Positions 35,435 to 43,989 are shown, counted from the first letter of the stretch. The stretch is DNA of 64,000 nucleotides from Halobacillus sp. Marseille-Q1614 (GCF_902809865.1 NZ_CADDWH010000001.1:1922001-1986000), one strand, 5' to 3'. Notes: a model not told the origin generated them from the letters alone. Translations and numbers: made by a program.

Positions 35435-35872
35435 ATGGATGAAAAAATGCAACAACTTATTGATGGACTAAATGAAGACTTAGCGAATGAATATGCGGCT
35501 TCCATAATGTACACATATAATGCTGCCGTTGTCTCTGGCTTATATCGTTCGGTGTTAAAACCTTTCTTTGAAAGTGAAGTTGCCGATGAGCAGGGACATG
35601 CAATGTACCTGGCTGAGAAAATCAGCATCTTAGGCGGAACACCGACAACAACTCCAGCGGAAGTCAAGCAGCATACTGATGTAAAAGCGATGCTGAGAGA
35701 AGCTCGCGAAGCAGAATATGCAACGATTAAACGGTATGAAGAACGTAAAGTTCAGGCGGAAGAATTAAATCTTACAGAGCTTTCTGTTAAACTCGATGAT
35801 CTAATTGCTGACGAAACCGGTCATATGGAAGAGATCGATCGTTTACTGCAGGACTCCCGTTTACACGAATAA
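35435..35872 (+). CDS. Ferritin-like di-iron protein (bacterioferritin-like)
   Basis: A 145-residue four-helix protein. Iron ligands are visible: E19 (LANEYAAS), E52 and H55 (ADEQGH), and a second ExxH in the last helix (DETGHMEEI). Likely an iron-storage or DNA-protection ferritin; the exact subfamily cannot be assigned by eye. The ATG at 35435 has AAAGGATG upstream; the long upstream extension of the frame is AT-rich leader. Divergent from bdbC. Confidence 0.82.
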   Translation: MDEKMQQLIDGLNEDLANEYAASIMYTYNAAVVSGLYRSVLKPFFESEVADEQGHAMYLAEKISILGGTPTTTPAEVKQHTDVKAMLREAREAEYATIKRYEERKVQAEELNLTELSVKLDDLIADETGHMEEIDRLLQDSRLHE

Positions 35873-35889
35873 ACACAATTGAAATTTCA

Positions 35890-35924
35890 GCCCCTTCTCC
35901 TTTCTTAGGAGGAGGGGTTTTTTA
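35890..35924 (+). terminator. Terminator of the ferritin-like gene
   Basis: CCCCTTCTCCT-ttctt-AGGAGGAGGGG (one G-U pair) followed by TTTTTT. Confidence 0.85.
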
Positions 35925-36019
35925 CTGTGGGCTAAAGCCACCTTCTCTTTTAATATTAAAAATAGTCTGATATATTGGAACAATATTCAACTTGAAATAA
36001 TACAATGGTTGATTCGTAA

Positions 36020-36132
36020 GGAAACTGCGTGACTCCTCGCGGAAAAATGAGCCTGCTAAAACCCCGCAGTCAGGGACGAAAGAGGATTGGCGGTTTGTCC
36101 GCGAAAAAGCAAGCGGGTTCCCCGTAAATCAA
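36020..36132 (+). repeat. Dispersed intergenic repeat, copy A
   Basis: GC-rich block with GACTCCTCGCGGAAAAATGAG, then ACCCCGCAGTC, GAGGATTGGCG and GTTTGTCCGCGAAAAAGC, ending in CCCGTAAATCAAC. Shares an 18-nt identical core and ordered sub-motifs with copy B. The rest of 35925-36173 is AT-rich with no gene; AGAAAGAAGGAAT before 36174 is the yhaA SD region. Confidence 0.65.
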
Positions 36133-36173
36133 CAGAGAATGATAACAAATACTAGAAGAAAGAAGGAATTATA

Positions 36174-37343
36174 ATGTGGGAATCAATATTTGAAGCCATA
36201 GATCAGCAATACGCTCAAATGCTAGAAACCCGAAGACACTTACATAGAAATCCGGAGCTCTCTTTTAAAGAGACAAAAACAGCCGGGTTCATTGCGGACC
36301 AATACGAACGCCTGGGGATTCCTTATCAAAAAGAAGTCGGCGGCAATGGAGTCGTTGCAACCTTAAAAGGCGGAAAACCAGGAAAGAAAGTAGCTTTACG
36401 CGCCGACTTTGACGCTCTTCCCATTCACGAAGAAAATGAGACAGATTATAAATCCACGGTCGACGGCGTCATGCACGCATGCGGTCATGATGGTCATACA
36501 GCTGCACTGTTAGGCCTAGCCGAAGCCCTCCTTCCTTATCAGGAAGAGCTTCCAGGGACTGTTGTTTTCCTTCACCAGCATGCTGAAGAATACGCTCCCG
36601 GCGGTGCAAAACCGATAATTGAATCAGGAGTCCTGGATGATGTGGATGCCGTTTTCGGTACACACTTATGGGTGGACGCTCCTACAGGAGTGATTCAAAC
36701 GTCGAAGCAGGAATTTATGGCGGGCGCCGACCGCTTTCACATTACGATTAAAGGAAAAGGCGGTCACGGGGCAATCCCTCACCAGACGAAAGATGCAATC
36801 GTCATTGCTTCCCAGCTCGTCACGTCACTGCAGCAGATTGTGAGCCGCCGTCTTGACCCGTTAAGTACAGCCGTTTTAACTGTTGGAACATTTGAAGCCG
36901 GCGATGCTTTTAATGTCATAGCAGACTCTGCGAAAATCACGGGTACTGTCCGGACTTTTGATCCGCAGGTCCAGGATACGATCATTAAAGAAATGGAGAA
37001 AATCATTAAAGGCACGTGTGAAGGCTGCGGGGCAGATTATGACTTTGATTATTATAAAGGCTATCCGCCGGTTATTAATCATAAAGAAGAAGCCGAGCTG
37101 ATTTTGCAGGATGCCAGTAAAGCAGATCCAAGCTTAAAAACAGAAGAAATTCCTCCGGTGATGGCAGGCGAGGATTTCGCCTACTACTTGGAAAACAAGC
37201 CCGGCGCTTTCTACTTTACAGGAGCACAGATTCCCGACCATTATTATCCTCATCATCATCCTAAGTTCGATTTTGATGAAGCAGCTCTGCCTCATGCGGC
37301 AAAAACGCTTCTCCAGGCTTATCGTTCTTATCAGGAAAAATGA
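36174..37343 (+). CDS. yhaA: M20 family amidohydrolase YhaA
   Basis: Metal-dependent N-acyl-amino-acid amidohydrolase, 389 residues. Metal ligands in MHACGHDGHTAAL, EEYAPGG and the C-terminal YPHHHPKFDFDE; the dimerisation domain lies about 180-290. SD AGAAAGAAGG precedes the ATG. It converges on ecsC with a 13-bp tail overlap and no terminator between them. Substrate not determinable. Confidence 0.88.
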   Translation: MWESIFEAIDQQYAQMLETRRHLHRNPELSFKETKTAGFIADQYERLGIPYQKEVGGNGVVATLKGGKPGKKVALRADFDALPIHEENETDYKSTVDGVMHACGHDGHTAALLGLAEALLPYQEELPGTVVFLHQHAEEYAPGGAKPIIESGVLDDVDAVFGTHLWVDAPTGVIQTSKQEFMAGADRFHITIKGKGGHGAIPHQTKDAIVIASQLVTSLQQIVSRRLDPLSTAVLTVGTFEAGDAFNVIADSAKITGTVRTFDPQVQDTIIKEMEKIIKGTCEGCGADYDFDYYKGYPPVINHKEEAELILQDASKADPSLKTEEIPPVMAGEDFAYYLENKPGAFYFTGAQIPDHYYPHHHPKFDFDEAALPHAAKTLLQAYRSYQEK

Positions 37344-38047
37344 GAATGTAACAGGCGGAGGCGATGAACGTTCATCGTCGTCTCCCCTAATTGTTCTAAT
37401 AAACGGCCATTGGCTACATACCCGACCACCGCCCCAATCCCAGGGAGAAGCTGAAACATTTTCACAAAATCAATCGTGTCTCTATATTCAATCTGCAAAG
37501 ACTTCCAGTCAATTTGCTTTCTCTCTTTAGGCACGCTGTCCCAATTTAAGAGAATTTCTTTGACACGGCCCCTCTCCTCTTCACTTGAGAAAGCCAGCAT
37601 AAAAATATGCAGCAAAAATACCCTCTCCTCATATCTCTCCACATTCAGCCCGTAATATTGCCCAGCATCAAAGAGGAACTTCATTTTAATACTGAGAAGC
37701 AGCGGAAAATCAGCTGCCCCGAGCCAGAATCCTCCCGCCCCTGTTCCGGCTCCTTCCCACGAGGCTGAGCGTTTGTACTGCTTTAATTTTTCCCTGACAA
37801 GCTCTTCCCTCTGTTGAAATGTCCAGTCCCCTTGTTGTTCAATCGGTAAAATATACTGAGAACCTGTTAACGACAGTTCGATCATTCGCTTGATGCTCTC
37901 CGTTACCACCTGATGAACCAGGTCAGGAATTTTCTTATTAATGGCGGACTGAAGCCCTTTTGATTTTCGCTGCAGAAATCCTGAGCGTTTTTCCAGGGAG
38001 CGGCTCCATTTAACAGCTTCCTTATAAACCTGTTCTTCATAGTTCAT
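37331..38047 (-). CDS. ecsC: EcsC family protein
   Basis: 238-residue third gene of the ecs cluster, family EcsC (PF12787 type): GAGTGAGGFWLGAADFPLLLSIKMKFLF and LPGIGAVVGYVAN. Function unknown; in B. subtilis it is dispensable for the exporter. Its AGGAGG SD lies directly in the tail of an intrinsic hairpin that separates it from ecsB. Confidence 0.88.
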   Translation of the reverse strand: MNYEEQVYKEAVKWSRSLEKRSGFLQRKSKGLQSAINKKIPDLVHQVVTESIKRMIELSLTGSQYILPIEQQGDWTFQQREELVREKLKQYKRSASWEGAGTGAGGFWLGAADFPLLLSIKMKFLFDAGQYYGLNVERYEERVFLLHIFMLAFSSEEERGRVKEILLNWDSVPKERKQIDWKSLQIEYRDTIDFVKMFQLLPGIGAVVGYVANGRLLEQLGETTMNVHRLRLLHSHFS

Positions 38048-38062
38048 GTCAAAAAACCTCCT

Positions 38063-38099
38063 AAAAAAGCGGTTCCCTTACGGAAGAGGAACCGCTTGA
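38063..38099 (-). terminator. Terminator between ecsB and ecsC
   Basis: AAGCGGTTCC/GGAACCGCTT stem; on the minus strand followed by TTTTTTAGGAGG. It should reduce read-through into ecsC. Confidence 0.75.
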
Positions 38100-38102
38100 T
38101 TT

Positions 38103-39317
38103 TTATACAATTCTCGGTTTTATATAGGTTTTAATAAAAGCAAGACTGAACAATGTACCACCTAACGCTGTAATTAAAATGCCCAGGACATTCCACTGCA
38201 CGATAAAAAGCACCGTGAACAAAAAGGTCTGAAAAAGCATGAGCTGTTTCAAAAAGCGGACCATCGCTTTTTGCTTCGCTTCTTTGTTCACAGGGTAAAT
38301 ATCGACCCACGCAATGGTGCGGTGATGATTCCAAAGCGACATCATTTGAAACGCGCTTAAATAAAGAAACAGTATCGCAAAGGCAATTTTGATCCAAACA
38401 TTAGGGACAAACCAGACCGCTAACCCGCCGATCGCGATCAACCGGAAGTACATGCCTAAATAATCACTGCTGCGGACAAACGTAATCCGGTAAAGATATG
38501 TGAAGCTTTCTGACTGACGAAAAGGAACACCTTGAGCTAAAAGCTGGACTAAGGCATGCCTTTTCTTAACCGGGTTCTTCAAATGCGGAACATCGGTAAA
38601 CATATTGGCTATCCGATAAAAAGTTCTCATTCTGGCCTGATCCTTTTCAACGAGAAGATCAAAAACGAGGCCGGCTTTTTTATGGGCCAGCGAATAAATA
38701 TAAGCAACTACTAGGAGAAGTAATACTCCGGTAATGATTGAAAACAGCTGATTTCCCTGGGATAGGAAAAAGAAGAAAACGATGCTCAACAAGATCCGTA
38801 CGAACAGATCTGTGTGGCGGATATTCGCATTTCGCTCCTTAAGCATCCACCAGTTGGCCATCATATTGAGCAGCTTAATGACCAGAGTCAGAGCTATCAT
38901 CCCCAAATAGTATCTCGTGCCCAGCTCTGGAAACGTGGTAAAATAAAGTGGTCCTAACGCTGCGGCCACGAGCAGAATTAAATAAAGCTGGACGAAGAAG
39001 CTGTAAACAAGACACCTTTTAAAGTATTCTCCAAGCTTATGTTCAGCCGGAAGCAGAAACACTAAGTCCGGCTCTTTGAGCAGCGTGCGCACTGGACTGT
39101 AACTAGCAACTAATCCAAAAGCAATCCCGACGACCCACTCTGTCGGAAAGTCTTCTGGAACTGTCAGCAGCCATTGCTGATAGTAATAAGCAAGAGCAGA
39201 AATAAAGAAAAACATTGCAACTGCGATATGACCGTTAAAAATGTATTTTAAATATCGGCTCGTCTCTTTAACATGTTCTTGAAAACGGCGGTTCCAAAAC
39301 TCTCCTGCCTTAAACAT
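38103..39317 (-). CDS. ecsB: ABC transporter permease EcsB
   Basis: 404-residue membrane subunit of the EcsAB exporter, with roughly eight to ten hydrophobic helices and the family start FWNRRFQEHVKETSRYLKYIF. Overlaps ecsA by 8 bp, so it is translationally coupled. In B. subtilis, Ecs affects secretion, competence and membrane proteolysis by RasP. Confidence 0.92.
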   Translation of the reverse strand: MFKAGEFWNRRFQEHVKETSRYLKYIFNGHIAVAMFFFISALAYYYQQWLLTVPEDFPTEWVVGIAFGLVASYSPVRTLLKEPDLVFLLPAEHKLGEYFKRCLVYSFFVQLYLILLVAAALGPLYFTTFPELGTRYYLGMIALTLVIKLLNMMANWWMLKERNANIRHTDLFVRILLSIVFFFFLSQGNQLFSIITGVLLLLVVAYIYSLAHKKAGLVFDLLVEKDQARMRTFYRIANMFTDVPHLKNPVKKRHALVQLLAQGVPFRQSESFTYLYRITFVRSSDYLGMYFRLIAIGGLAVWFVPNVWIKIAFAILFLYLSAFQMMSLWNHHRTIAWVDIYPVNKEAKQKAMVRFLKQLMLFQTFLFTVLFIVQWNVLGILITALGGTLFSLAFIKTYIKPRIV

Positions 39318-40053
39318 TGTCTTCTTCCTTTGTCAGCTGAATATAAAGATCGTCCAATGAAGCGCCAGGTTTATTGAAAGAACGTCTCAAATCATCCAGA
39401 GTTCCGGCTGCCCGCAGCTTTCCGTCATGCAGGATGACAAAGCGATCGCAGTACTTCTCCGCTGTTGCTAAAATGTGAGTCGACATTAAGACACCGGCTC
39501 CATTTTTCTTCATTTCCTCCATCCATTCTAAGTACGATTGAATCCCCAATGGATCAAGTCCCACAAATGGCTCGTCTACAATATAGAGTTCAGGTTCAAT
39601 TAAAAAGGCGCACATAATCATGACCTTCTGCCTCATCCCTTTTGAAAAGTGTACAGGGAACCAATTTAATTTTTTCGTCAGTCTGAATTCTTTTAATAAA
39701 GGATCCAGGCGTTTTTTAAAGGTTTCTTCAGGAATATTGTAAGCCATCGCTGTTAAATGGAGATGCTCATACAAAGTTAATTCATCATATAAAATCGGCA
39801 TTTCCGGAATATAAGCAAATTGCTGGCGATAGCCGTCCGGATTCTCATCAAAAGTGGTTCCATTAATCGCCACTCTTCCTTTTATCGCCTGCATCATGCC
39901 GATGACATGCTTTATCGTTGTACTCTTTCCGGCTCCGTTTAAGCCGATCAGCCCGACGATTTCGTTAGGAAAAACATCGAAAGAAATGCCATGGAGCACA
40001 TTTTTATGAGTGTAGCCTCCATGTAATTCATCTATATGTAACAATGGTTTCAA
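39310..40053 (-). CDS. ecsA: ABC transporter ATP-binding protein EcsA
   Basis: 247-residue ATPase: Walker A GLNGAGKSTT, Q-loop FAYIPE, signature FSKGMRQKV, Walker B LYIVDEPFVGLDP, His-loop STHIL. The start appears to be TTG (MKPLLHIDEL) six bases after GAGGG; no ATG or GTG lies suitably placed. First gene of ecsABC, divergent from hit, as in B. subtilis. Confidence 0.93.
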   Translation of the reverse strand: MKPLLHIDELHGGYTHKNVLHGISFDVFPNEIVGLIGLNGAGKSTTIKHVIGMMQAIKGRVAINGTTFDENPDGYRQQFAYIPEMPILYDELTLYEHLHLTAMAYNIPEETFKKRLDPLLKEFRLTKKLNWFPVHFSKGMRQKVMIMCAFLIEPELYIVDEPFVGLDPLGIQSYLEWMEEMKKNGAGVLMSTHILATAEKYCDRFVILHDGKLRAAGTLDDLRRSFNKPGASLDDLYIQLTKEEDNV

Positions 40054-40190
40054 CTTTATCCCTCATTTCATGAACTCATTCCCATAAATTTTATCATAAT
40101 CTGAAGCAGCCATACACAATTGGGACTGTAATCGAGAAAACCACTTAAATTATGATACAATTATACAAAACCTTTGAAGGAGTGTAGTAC

Positions 40191-40613
40191 ATGAGTGATA
40201 ACTGTATTTTCTGCCAGATCATTAACGGAGATATTCCCTCAGCGAAGGTATATGAGGATGAGGAAGTCTACGCCTTTCTCGATATCAGCCAGGTGACTAA
40301 AGGTCATACACTCGTTATTCCGAAAAAACATACAAAAGATATTTACAGTACGGATGATGAGGTTGCTGAGAAATTATTCGCACGGGTTCCAAAAATCGCA
40401 AATGCCATTAAGAAAACGTATCAGCCGGCTGGGCTTAACCTGCTGAACAATAACGAAGAACCCGCAGGACAGTCTGTCTTTCACCTACATATTCACCTGA
40501 TTCCAAGATACGGTAAGGAAGATGGATTTAAACCTGAATGGACGGTTCATTCCGACGATTATACGCCGGAAGACTTACAGGAAATCGCATCCAGTATTCA
40601 GAATAATATTTAA
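40191..40613 (+). CDS. hit: HIT family hydrolase
   Basis: 140-residue histidine-triad nucleotide-binding protein: zinc CIFCQI near the N-terminus, NLLNNNEEPAGQSVFHLHIHLIP with the HxHxH active site. Expected to hydrolyse nucleoside phosphoramidates. Divergent from ecsA; SD AAGGAG before the ATG. Confidence 0.93.
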   Translation: MSDNCIFCQIINGDIPSAKVYEDEEVYAFLDISQVTKGHTLVIPKKHTKDIYSTDDEVAEKLFARVPKIANAIKKTYQPAGLNLLNNNEEPAGQSVFHLHIHLIPRYGKEDGFKPEWTVHSDDYTPEDLQEIASSIQNNI

Positions 40614-40686
40614 CACCTTGTATTCCCTTTTGGTTTTGCTATAATAACGATAGGCTTACGCAAGTAATCACGAGGATATACTTGGT

Positions 40687-40719
40687 GAGTGGAATTTAGT
40701 TTAGAAGAGATGAGGAGAG
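40687..40719 (+). promoter_or_regulatory. TRAP (MtrB) binding site over the trpP SD
   Basis: Five consecutive triplets at exact 5-nt spacing: TAG 40697, TAG 40702, GAG 40707, GAG 40712, GAG 40717; GAG at 40687 and 40672 are in the same phase. The last triplets are the SD GAGGAGAGG for trpP, and TAG triplets continue at 40734 and 40742. Tryptophan-bound TRAP would block ribosomes, as for B. subtilis trpP. Confidence 0.8.
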
Positions 40720-40725
40720 GTAAAA

Positions 40726-41253
40726 ATGAATACTAGAGTTTTAGTTTTACTTTCACTGCTTGTTGGAATGGGTGCTGTCTTGCACGCGGTTTTACCGCCA
40801 TTCTTTTTAGGAATGCGGCCTGACATGATGCTGGCTATGATGTTTCTTGGAATTATTCTGTTTCCAAAGCTTTCATATGTAGGAATCCTTGGCGCTGCTA
40901 CAGGACTTATTTCCGCACTGACAACCACCGTACCTGGAGGACAATTGGCGAACATGATTGAAAAGCCAATCACGGCTGTTGTGTTTTTTGGAATATATCT
41001 TGCTCTAAGACGTTTATTAAAGCGAGCAGCTGCACCTGTCTTAACAGCTGCAGGCACATTAATTAGCGGAGCAATCTTTTTAGGACTTGTCTTATTTGTA
41101 ATTGGAATGATGGAAGCAAGCTTCGGTATTATGTTTGCAACCATTGTGCTGCCGACAGCCGCTGTCAATACAATTGCAATGCTTGTCATTTATCCACTGG
41201 CACAATCAATCATGAAAAGGTCAAATACAGCTCAAACGATGAGTTTTCAATAA
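40726..41253 (+). CDS. trpP: Tryptophan transporter TrpP
   Basis: 175-residue integral membrane protein with about five helices, start MNTRVLVLLSLLVGMGAVLHAVLPP, and GMRPDMMLAMMFLGIILFP, matching B. subtilis TrpP (YhaG, 172 residues). Imports tryptophan. The leader TRAP-site architecture independently supports the identification. Lies between hit and yhaH; serC, present here in B. subtilis, is absent. Confidence 0.92.
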   Translation: MNTRVLVLLSLLVGMGAVLHAVLPPFFLGMRPDMMLAMMFLGIILFPKLSYVGILGAATGLISALTTTVPGGQLANMIEKPITAVVFFGIYLALRRLLKRAAAPVLTAAGTLISGAIFLGLVLFVIGMMEASFGIMFATIVLPTAAVNTIAMLVIYPLAQSIMKRSNTAQTMSFQ

Positions 41254-41275
41254 TGTACTCGCATCATACTCCACG

Positions 41276-41315
41276 AGACTTCTACAGCACATAAGTAGGG
41301 GTCTTCTTTATTTTC
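41276..41315 (+). terminator. Terminator of trpP
   Basis: AGACTTCTAC/GTAGGGGTCT (two G-U pairs) followed by TCTTTATTTTC. Confidence 0.65.
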
Positions 41316-41393
41316 TTTCTAGAATGAGGTTTCAAACGTAAATATTAAGAGAAAATAATACTAAATAGTCTCGACTTTGAAAGGAGTAGTTCC

Positions 41394-41789
41394 ATGCCAA
41401 ATGCTAAATCACTTATTATTGGAATTGTTGTAGGAGGAGTAGCAGGAGCCGCTTACACTTTACTTAATACCCCTTCTTCGGGAAGAGATTTCCGGGAAAA
41501 CGCCCGCCTTAAAAGTGAAAACTTAAAAACAACCGTACTTAACTTAAAAGATGAGGGGATACAGCTGAAAGACCAGATCGCCCAAACTTCTAGAGAAGGG
41601 GCTGAGCTGATTAAAGAACTTTCAGAAGATGTTAAAAACTCAGTAGAAAGCTGGAAGCGTACCGTAGAACCTCACCAGAAAAACATTCAAAAATACTTAC
41701 AGCAGATTGAAGAAAGCCTGAAAGAATTAGAAGAAAAAGCGAAGTCTCAGGAAGATTCCGAGGAGAATGAGAGCCGTACCGAACATTAA
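41394..41789 (+). CDS. yhaH: YtxH domain protein YhaH
   Basis: 131 residues: N-terminal glycine-rich membrane segment (IGIVVGGVAGAAYTLL, about 9-24) followed by a long charged coiled coil, the YtxH layout. Same neighbourhood as B. subtilis YhaH (118 residues), a general-stress protein. SD AAAGGAG. I found no sigma-B consensus upstream. Confidence 0.82.
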   Translation: MPNAKSLIIGIVVGGVAGAAYTLLNTPSSGRDFRENARLKSENLKTTVLNLKDEGIQLKDQIAQTSREGAELIKELSEDVKNSVESWKRTVEPHQKNIQKYLQQIEESLKELEEKAKSQEDSEENESRTEH

Positions 41790-41799
41790 GAAACGCAAG

Positions 41800-41840
41800 T
41801 AAAAAAATCATCAGAGGAGACAAAACCTCTGATGATTTTT
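41800..41840 (+). terminator. Terminator of yhaH
   Basis: AAATCATCAGAGG/CCTCTGATGATTT followed by TTTTA. Confidence 0.85.
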
Positions 41841-42151
41841 TAATAGCCCTAAAGCTCTGTAACTGCCCACCTCTTCTTCTGCCGATCGTTTCCAAGCATT
41901 CTTCTTCCATATTATTTTTCCAAAACAGCAAAAGGAAGAGCGCGCATCAGCTGGTTAATAGAACCTACCATGTATAAATTTTACAAAAATAATATATTCG
42001 ACAATTTTCAGCACATTAATTCTTGCATTATATTGATTCTAGTCTAAAATGTAATGTAGGTAATACTTTTGTAATATGAGACGGTTGAAACGTCTATTAT
42101 CAGGGGAACTAAATGAAAAGGAACCTAAACTTAAAAAAGTAGGTGACAGAC

Positions 42152-42733
42152 ATGAAAGAAAAGATATCCAAACAAGAGGCTATTTTTTACAGTCACAAAA
42201 TGGCTCAATTATCGAAGGCCCTCTGGAAAGCTATTGAGAAAGATTGGCAGGATTGGATCAAACCTTTTCAATTAAATATAAATGAGCATCACATTTTATG
42301 GATCGCCTATCACTTAAAGGGAGCCAGTATTTCCGAGATCTCTAAATATGGAGTTATGCACGTATCGACAGCCTTCAACTTTTCAAAGAAGCTTGAAGCA
42401 CGGGGGCTGCTTAAGTTTTCAAAAAGAGAAAACGATAAGCGAAACACGTATATCGAGCTGACTTCAATGGGGACGGAACTTCTGGAAGACACACTAAATA
42501 ATTATGAACCAAGCAATAATTCTGTACTAAAAGGCGTTCTTCCGATGGCGGAAGTATACGGTAAACTTCCTGAATTTCTTGATCTGTCTGCCCTTATTAA
42601 GGAAATCTATGGCGACGAATATATCGACATTCTCGAACGTTCCCTTCAAAGCATTCAAGATGAACAGTCCATTGTCGAAGAGCCTGCCGACTTAGAAGCT
42701 TATAAGCAAAAAACGCAGCCACAATCATCTTAA
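42152..42733 (+). CDS. scoC: Transition-state regulator ScoC (Hpr)
   Basis: 193-residue MarR-type winged-helix repressor of proteases, peptide transport and sporulation genes. Near-identical core to B. subtilis Sco[66 protein letters not shown] at 42152 follows TAGGTGA; the in-frame GTG at 42143 is part of the SD. Slightly shorter than the 203-residue B. subtilis protein. Confidence 0.94.
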   Translation: MKEKISKQEAIFYSHKMAQLSKALWKAIEKDWQDWIKPFQLNINEHHILWIAYHLKGASISEISKYGVMHVSTAFNFSKKLEARGLLKFSKRENDKRNTYIELTSMGTELLEDTLNNYEPSNNSVLKGVLPMAEVYGKLPEFLDLSALIKEIYGDEYIDILERSLQSIQDEQSIVEEPADLEAYKQKTQPQSS

Positions 42734-42740
42734 AACCCAA

Positions 42741-42772
42741 AACCCTTCCCGCATTGGGAAGGGTTTTTTATA
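42741..42772 (+). terminator. Terminator of scoC
   Basis: AACCCTTCCC-gcatt-GGGAAGGGTT followed by TTTTAT. Confidence 0.9.
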
Positions 42773-42995
42773 TTTGTCTCAATTATACGATTTTCCTTAC
42801 GGGAAAGCTGGTCACTGTAAGGAGTCTCGCTGCTTCCCATCCCATTACGACGAAAAAGGTGAATGGAATCCTGCTCATTTGAGAAGAGGGATCTGCTGAC
42901 CTTTCACCCGGTACCCCGCCTCCTTAAGAGCGCAGGCCCCGGGAAGAGAGCCAATAGAACGAGAGAGAAAAACTTATCAGGATAGAGGCAAAGGG

Positions 42996-43118
42996 GAACT
43001 GTAAGACTCCTTAGGGAGAAACGTACAAGGTGATATCCCGCAAGGCAAAATCCTTAAGGAAGCTCACCGTACGCCCACTTAAAAGCGATCCGTTTCCCGG
43101 AGCCCTTCGCACTATCCT
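42996..43118 (+). repeat. Dispersed intergenic repeat, copy C (degenerate)
   Basis: Shares CTGTAAGACTCCT (13 nt) with copy B and the ordered blocks GGTGATATCCCGCA, AAGCTCACCGTACGCCC and AAAAGCGA with the family pattern seen in copies A and B. Confidence 0.5.
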
Positions 43119-43253
43119 TCGAAAGAAAAGTCAGTTGTCCGAAAGCATGAGGTTTTTCTACAGCTGAGCATTTTTGTAAAACGCGGATGAAAGCGGCTGA
43201 TGTTTGTTCCCTCAAGTTCTGACAAGTTTTTCTTCCTCCTTATATACCTCTCA

Positions 43254-43306
43254 CCCCCTATAACGACGCTGTTTTTGCAGCATTCGTAATTATAGGGGGA
43301 TTTTTT
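43254..43306 (+). terminator. Orphan terminator-like hairpin
   Basis: CCCCCTATAA/TTATAGGGGG outer stem, inner CGA/TCG and GCTG/CAGC pairs, followed by ATTTTTTA. The nearest upstream + gene, scoC, already has a terminator 480 bp earlier, so either an unannotated transcript ends here or it insulates the yhaJ promoter. Confidence 0.65.
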
Positions 43307-43318
43307 ACAAAAAACCTA

Positions 43319-43347
43319 TTGCTTTTTATTACAAAACGTACTATTAT
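43319..43347 (+). promoter_or_regulatory. Sigma-A promoter of yhaJ
   Basis: TTGCTT (43319-43324), 17-nt spacer, TATTAT (43342-43347). Confidence 0.6.
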
Positions 43348-43440
43348 TCGTCTTGTGCTCATAAAAAACAAACAATTACCATCATACCCGAAATTATAGT
43401 TAATAACACCGTAACTTTTACAGCAAAGGGGGATTCTAAG

Positions 43441-43989
43441 ATGAATTGCTGGAAATCAGTAAACATCAACAAGGAATTCGGTCTTAATCGTGTTTACCTT
43501 ATGTCCTTACTCACAGCGTTGTTATCATTTTTATTATTATATCTGCCTTTTTCTATCATGCATGGGACTCATAATTTGAAAGACCACGGTTTTCTACCCT
43601 TGTTGGTCATCTTATTTTTTCTCCCGGCTATGCATAGATTAATGCACATTTTGCCGCTTATTCTTTTTTATAAAAAAGTGAGAGTTCAGTTTAGATCAAA
43701 AAACAGGTTAACTCCTACTTTTTCCTATCAGTGTAAATCAAAATTATCAAAGCAGGTTTCAATAGTAATGGCGCTGGCGCCGACTTTCTTGATTACACTT
43801 CCTGCACTGATGATGAGCTTTGTATTCCCTAATTACTTTGCTTATCTCATTATTTTTGCGTCTGTTAATATCGGCTTGTCCTTCAGTGATTTTCTTTATT
43901 TAAATCAGTTCATGAAGGCGCCGCGGCAATGTGTAATTGAAAACGCGAAGGATGGATATGACATCCTTGTCCGCAGACAAAAAATATAA
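43441..43989 (+). CDS. yhaJ: DUF3267 membrane protein, YhaJ-like
   Basis: 182 residues with about four membrane segments. DUF3267 proteins are putative zincin proteases with HExxH, but here the site reads HRLMH (65-69), so Glu is replaced by Arg and peptidase activity is doubtful. Position near scoC and the start MNCWKS fit B. subtilis YhaJ. SD AAAGGGGG before the ATG. Own promoter and terminator. Confidence 0.75.
   Translation: MNCWKSVNINKEFGLNRVYLMSLLTALLSFLLLYLPFSIMHGTHNLKDHGFLPLLVILFFLPAMHRLMHILPLILFYKKVRVQFRSKNRLTPTFSYQCKSKLSKQVSIVMALAPTFLITLPALMMSFVFPNYFAYLIIFASVNIGLSFSDFLYLNQFMKAPRQCVIENAKDGYDILVRRQKI

Larger units (their letters stand above)
42773..43440. other. Long non-coding region between scoC and yhaJ
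   Basis: About 670 bp with no convincing gene. From left to right: decayed GC-rich repeat material (about 42800-42960), a recognisable repeat copy (42996-43118), an orphan terminator-like hairpin (43254-43306), and the yhaJ promoter (43319-43347). The stretch may be an accumulation site for the dispersed repeat. Confidence 0.6.
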
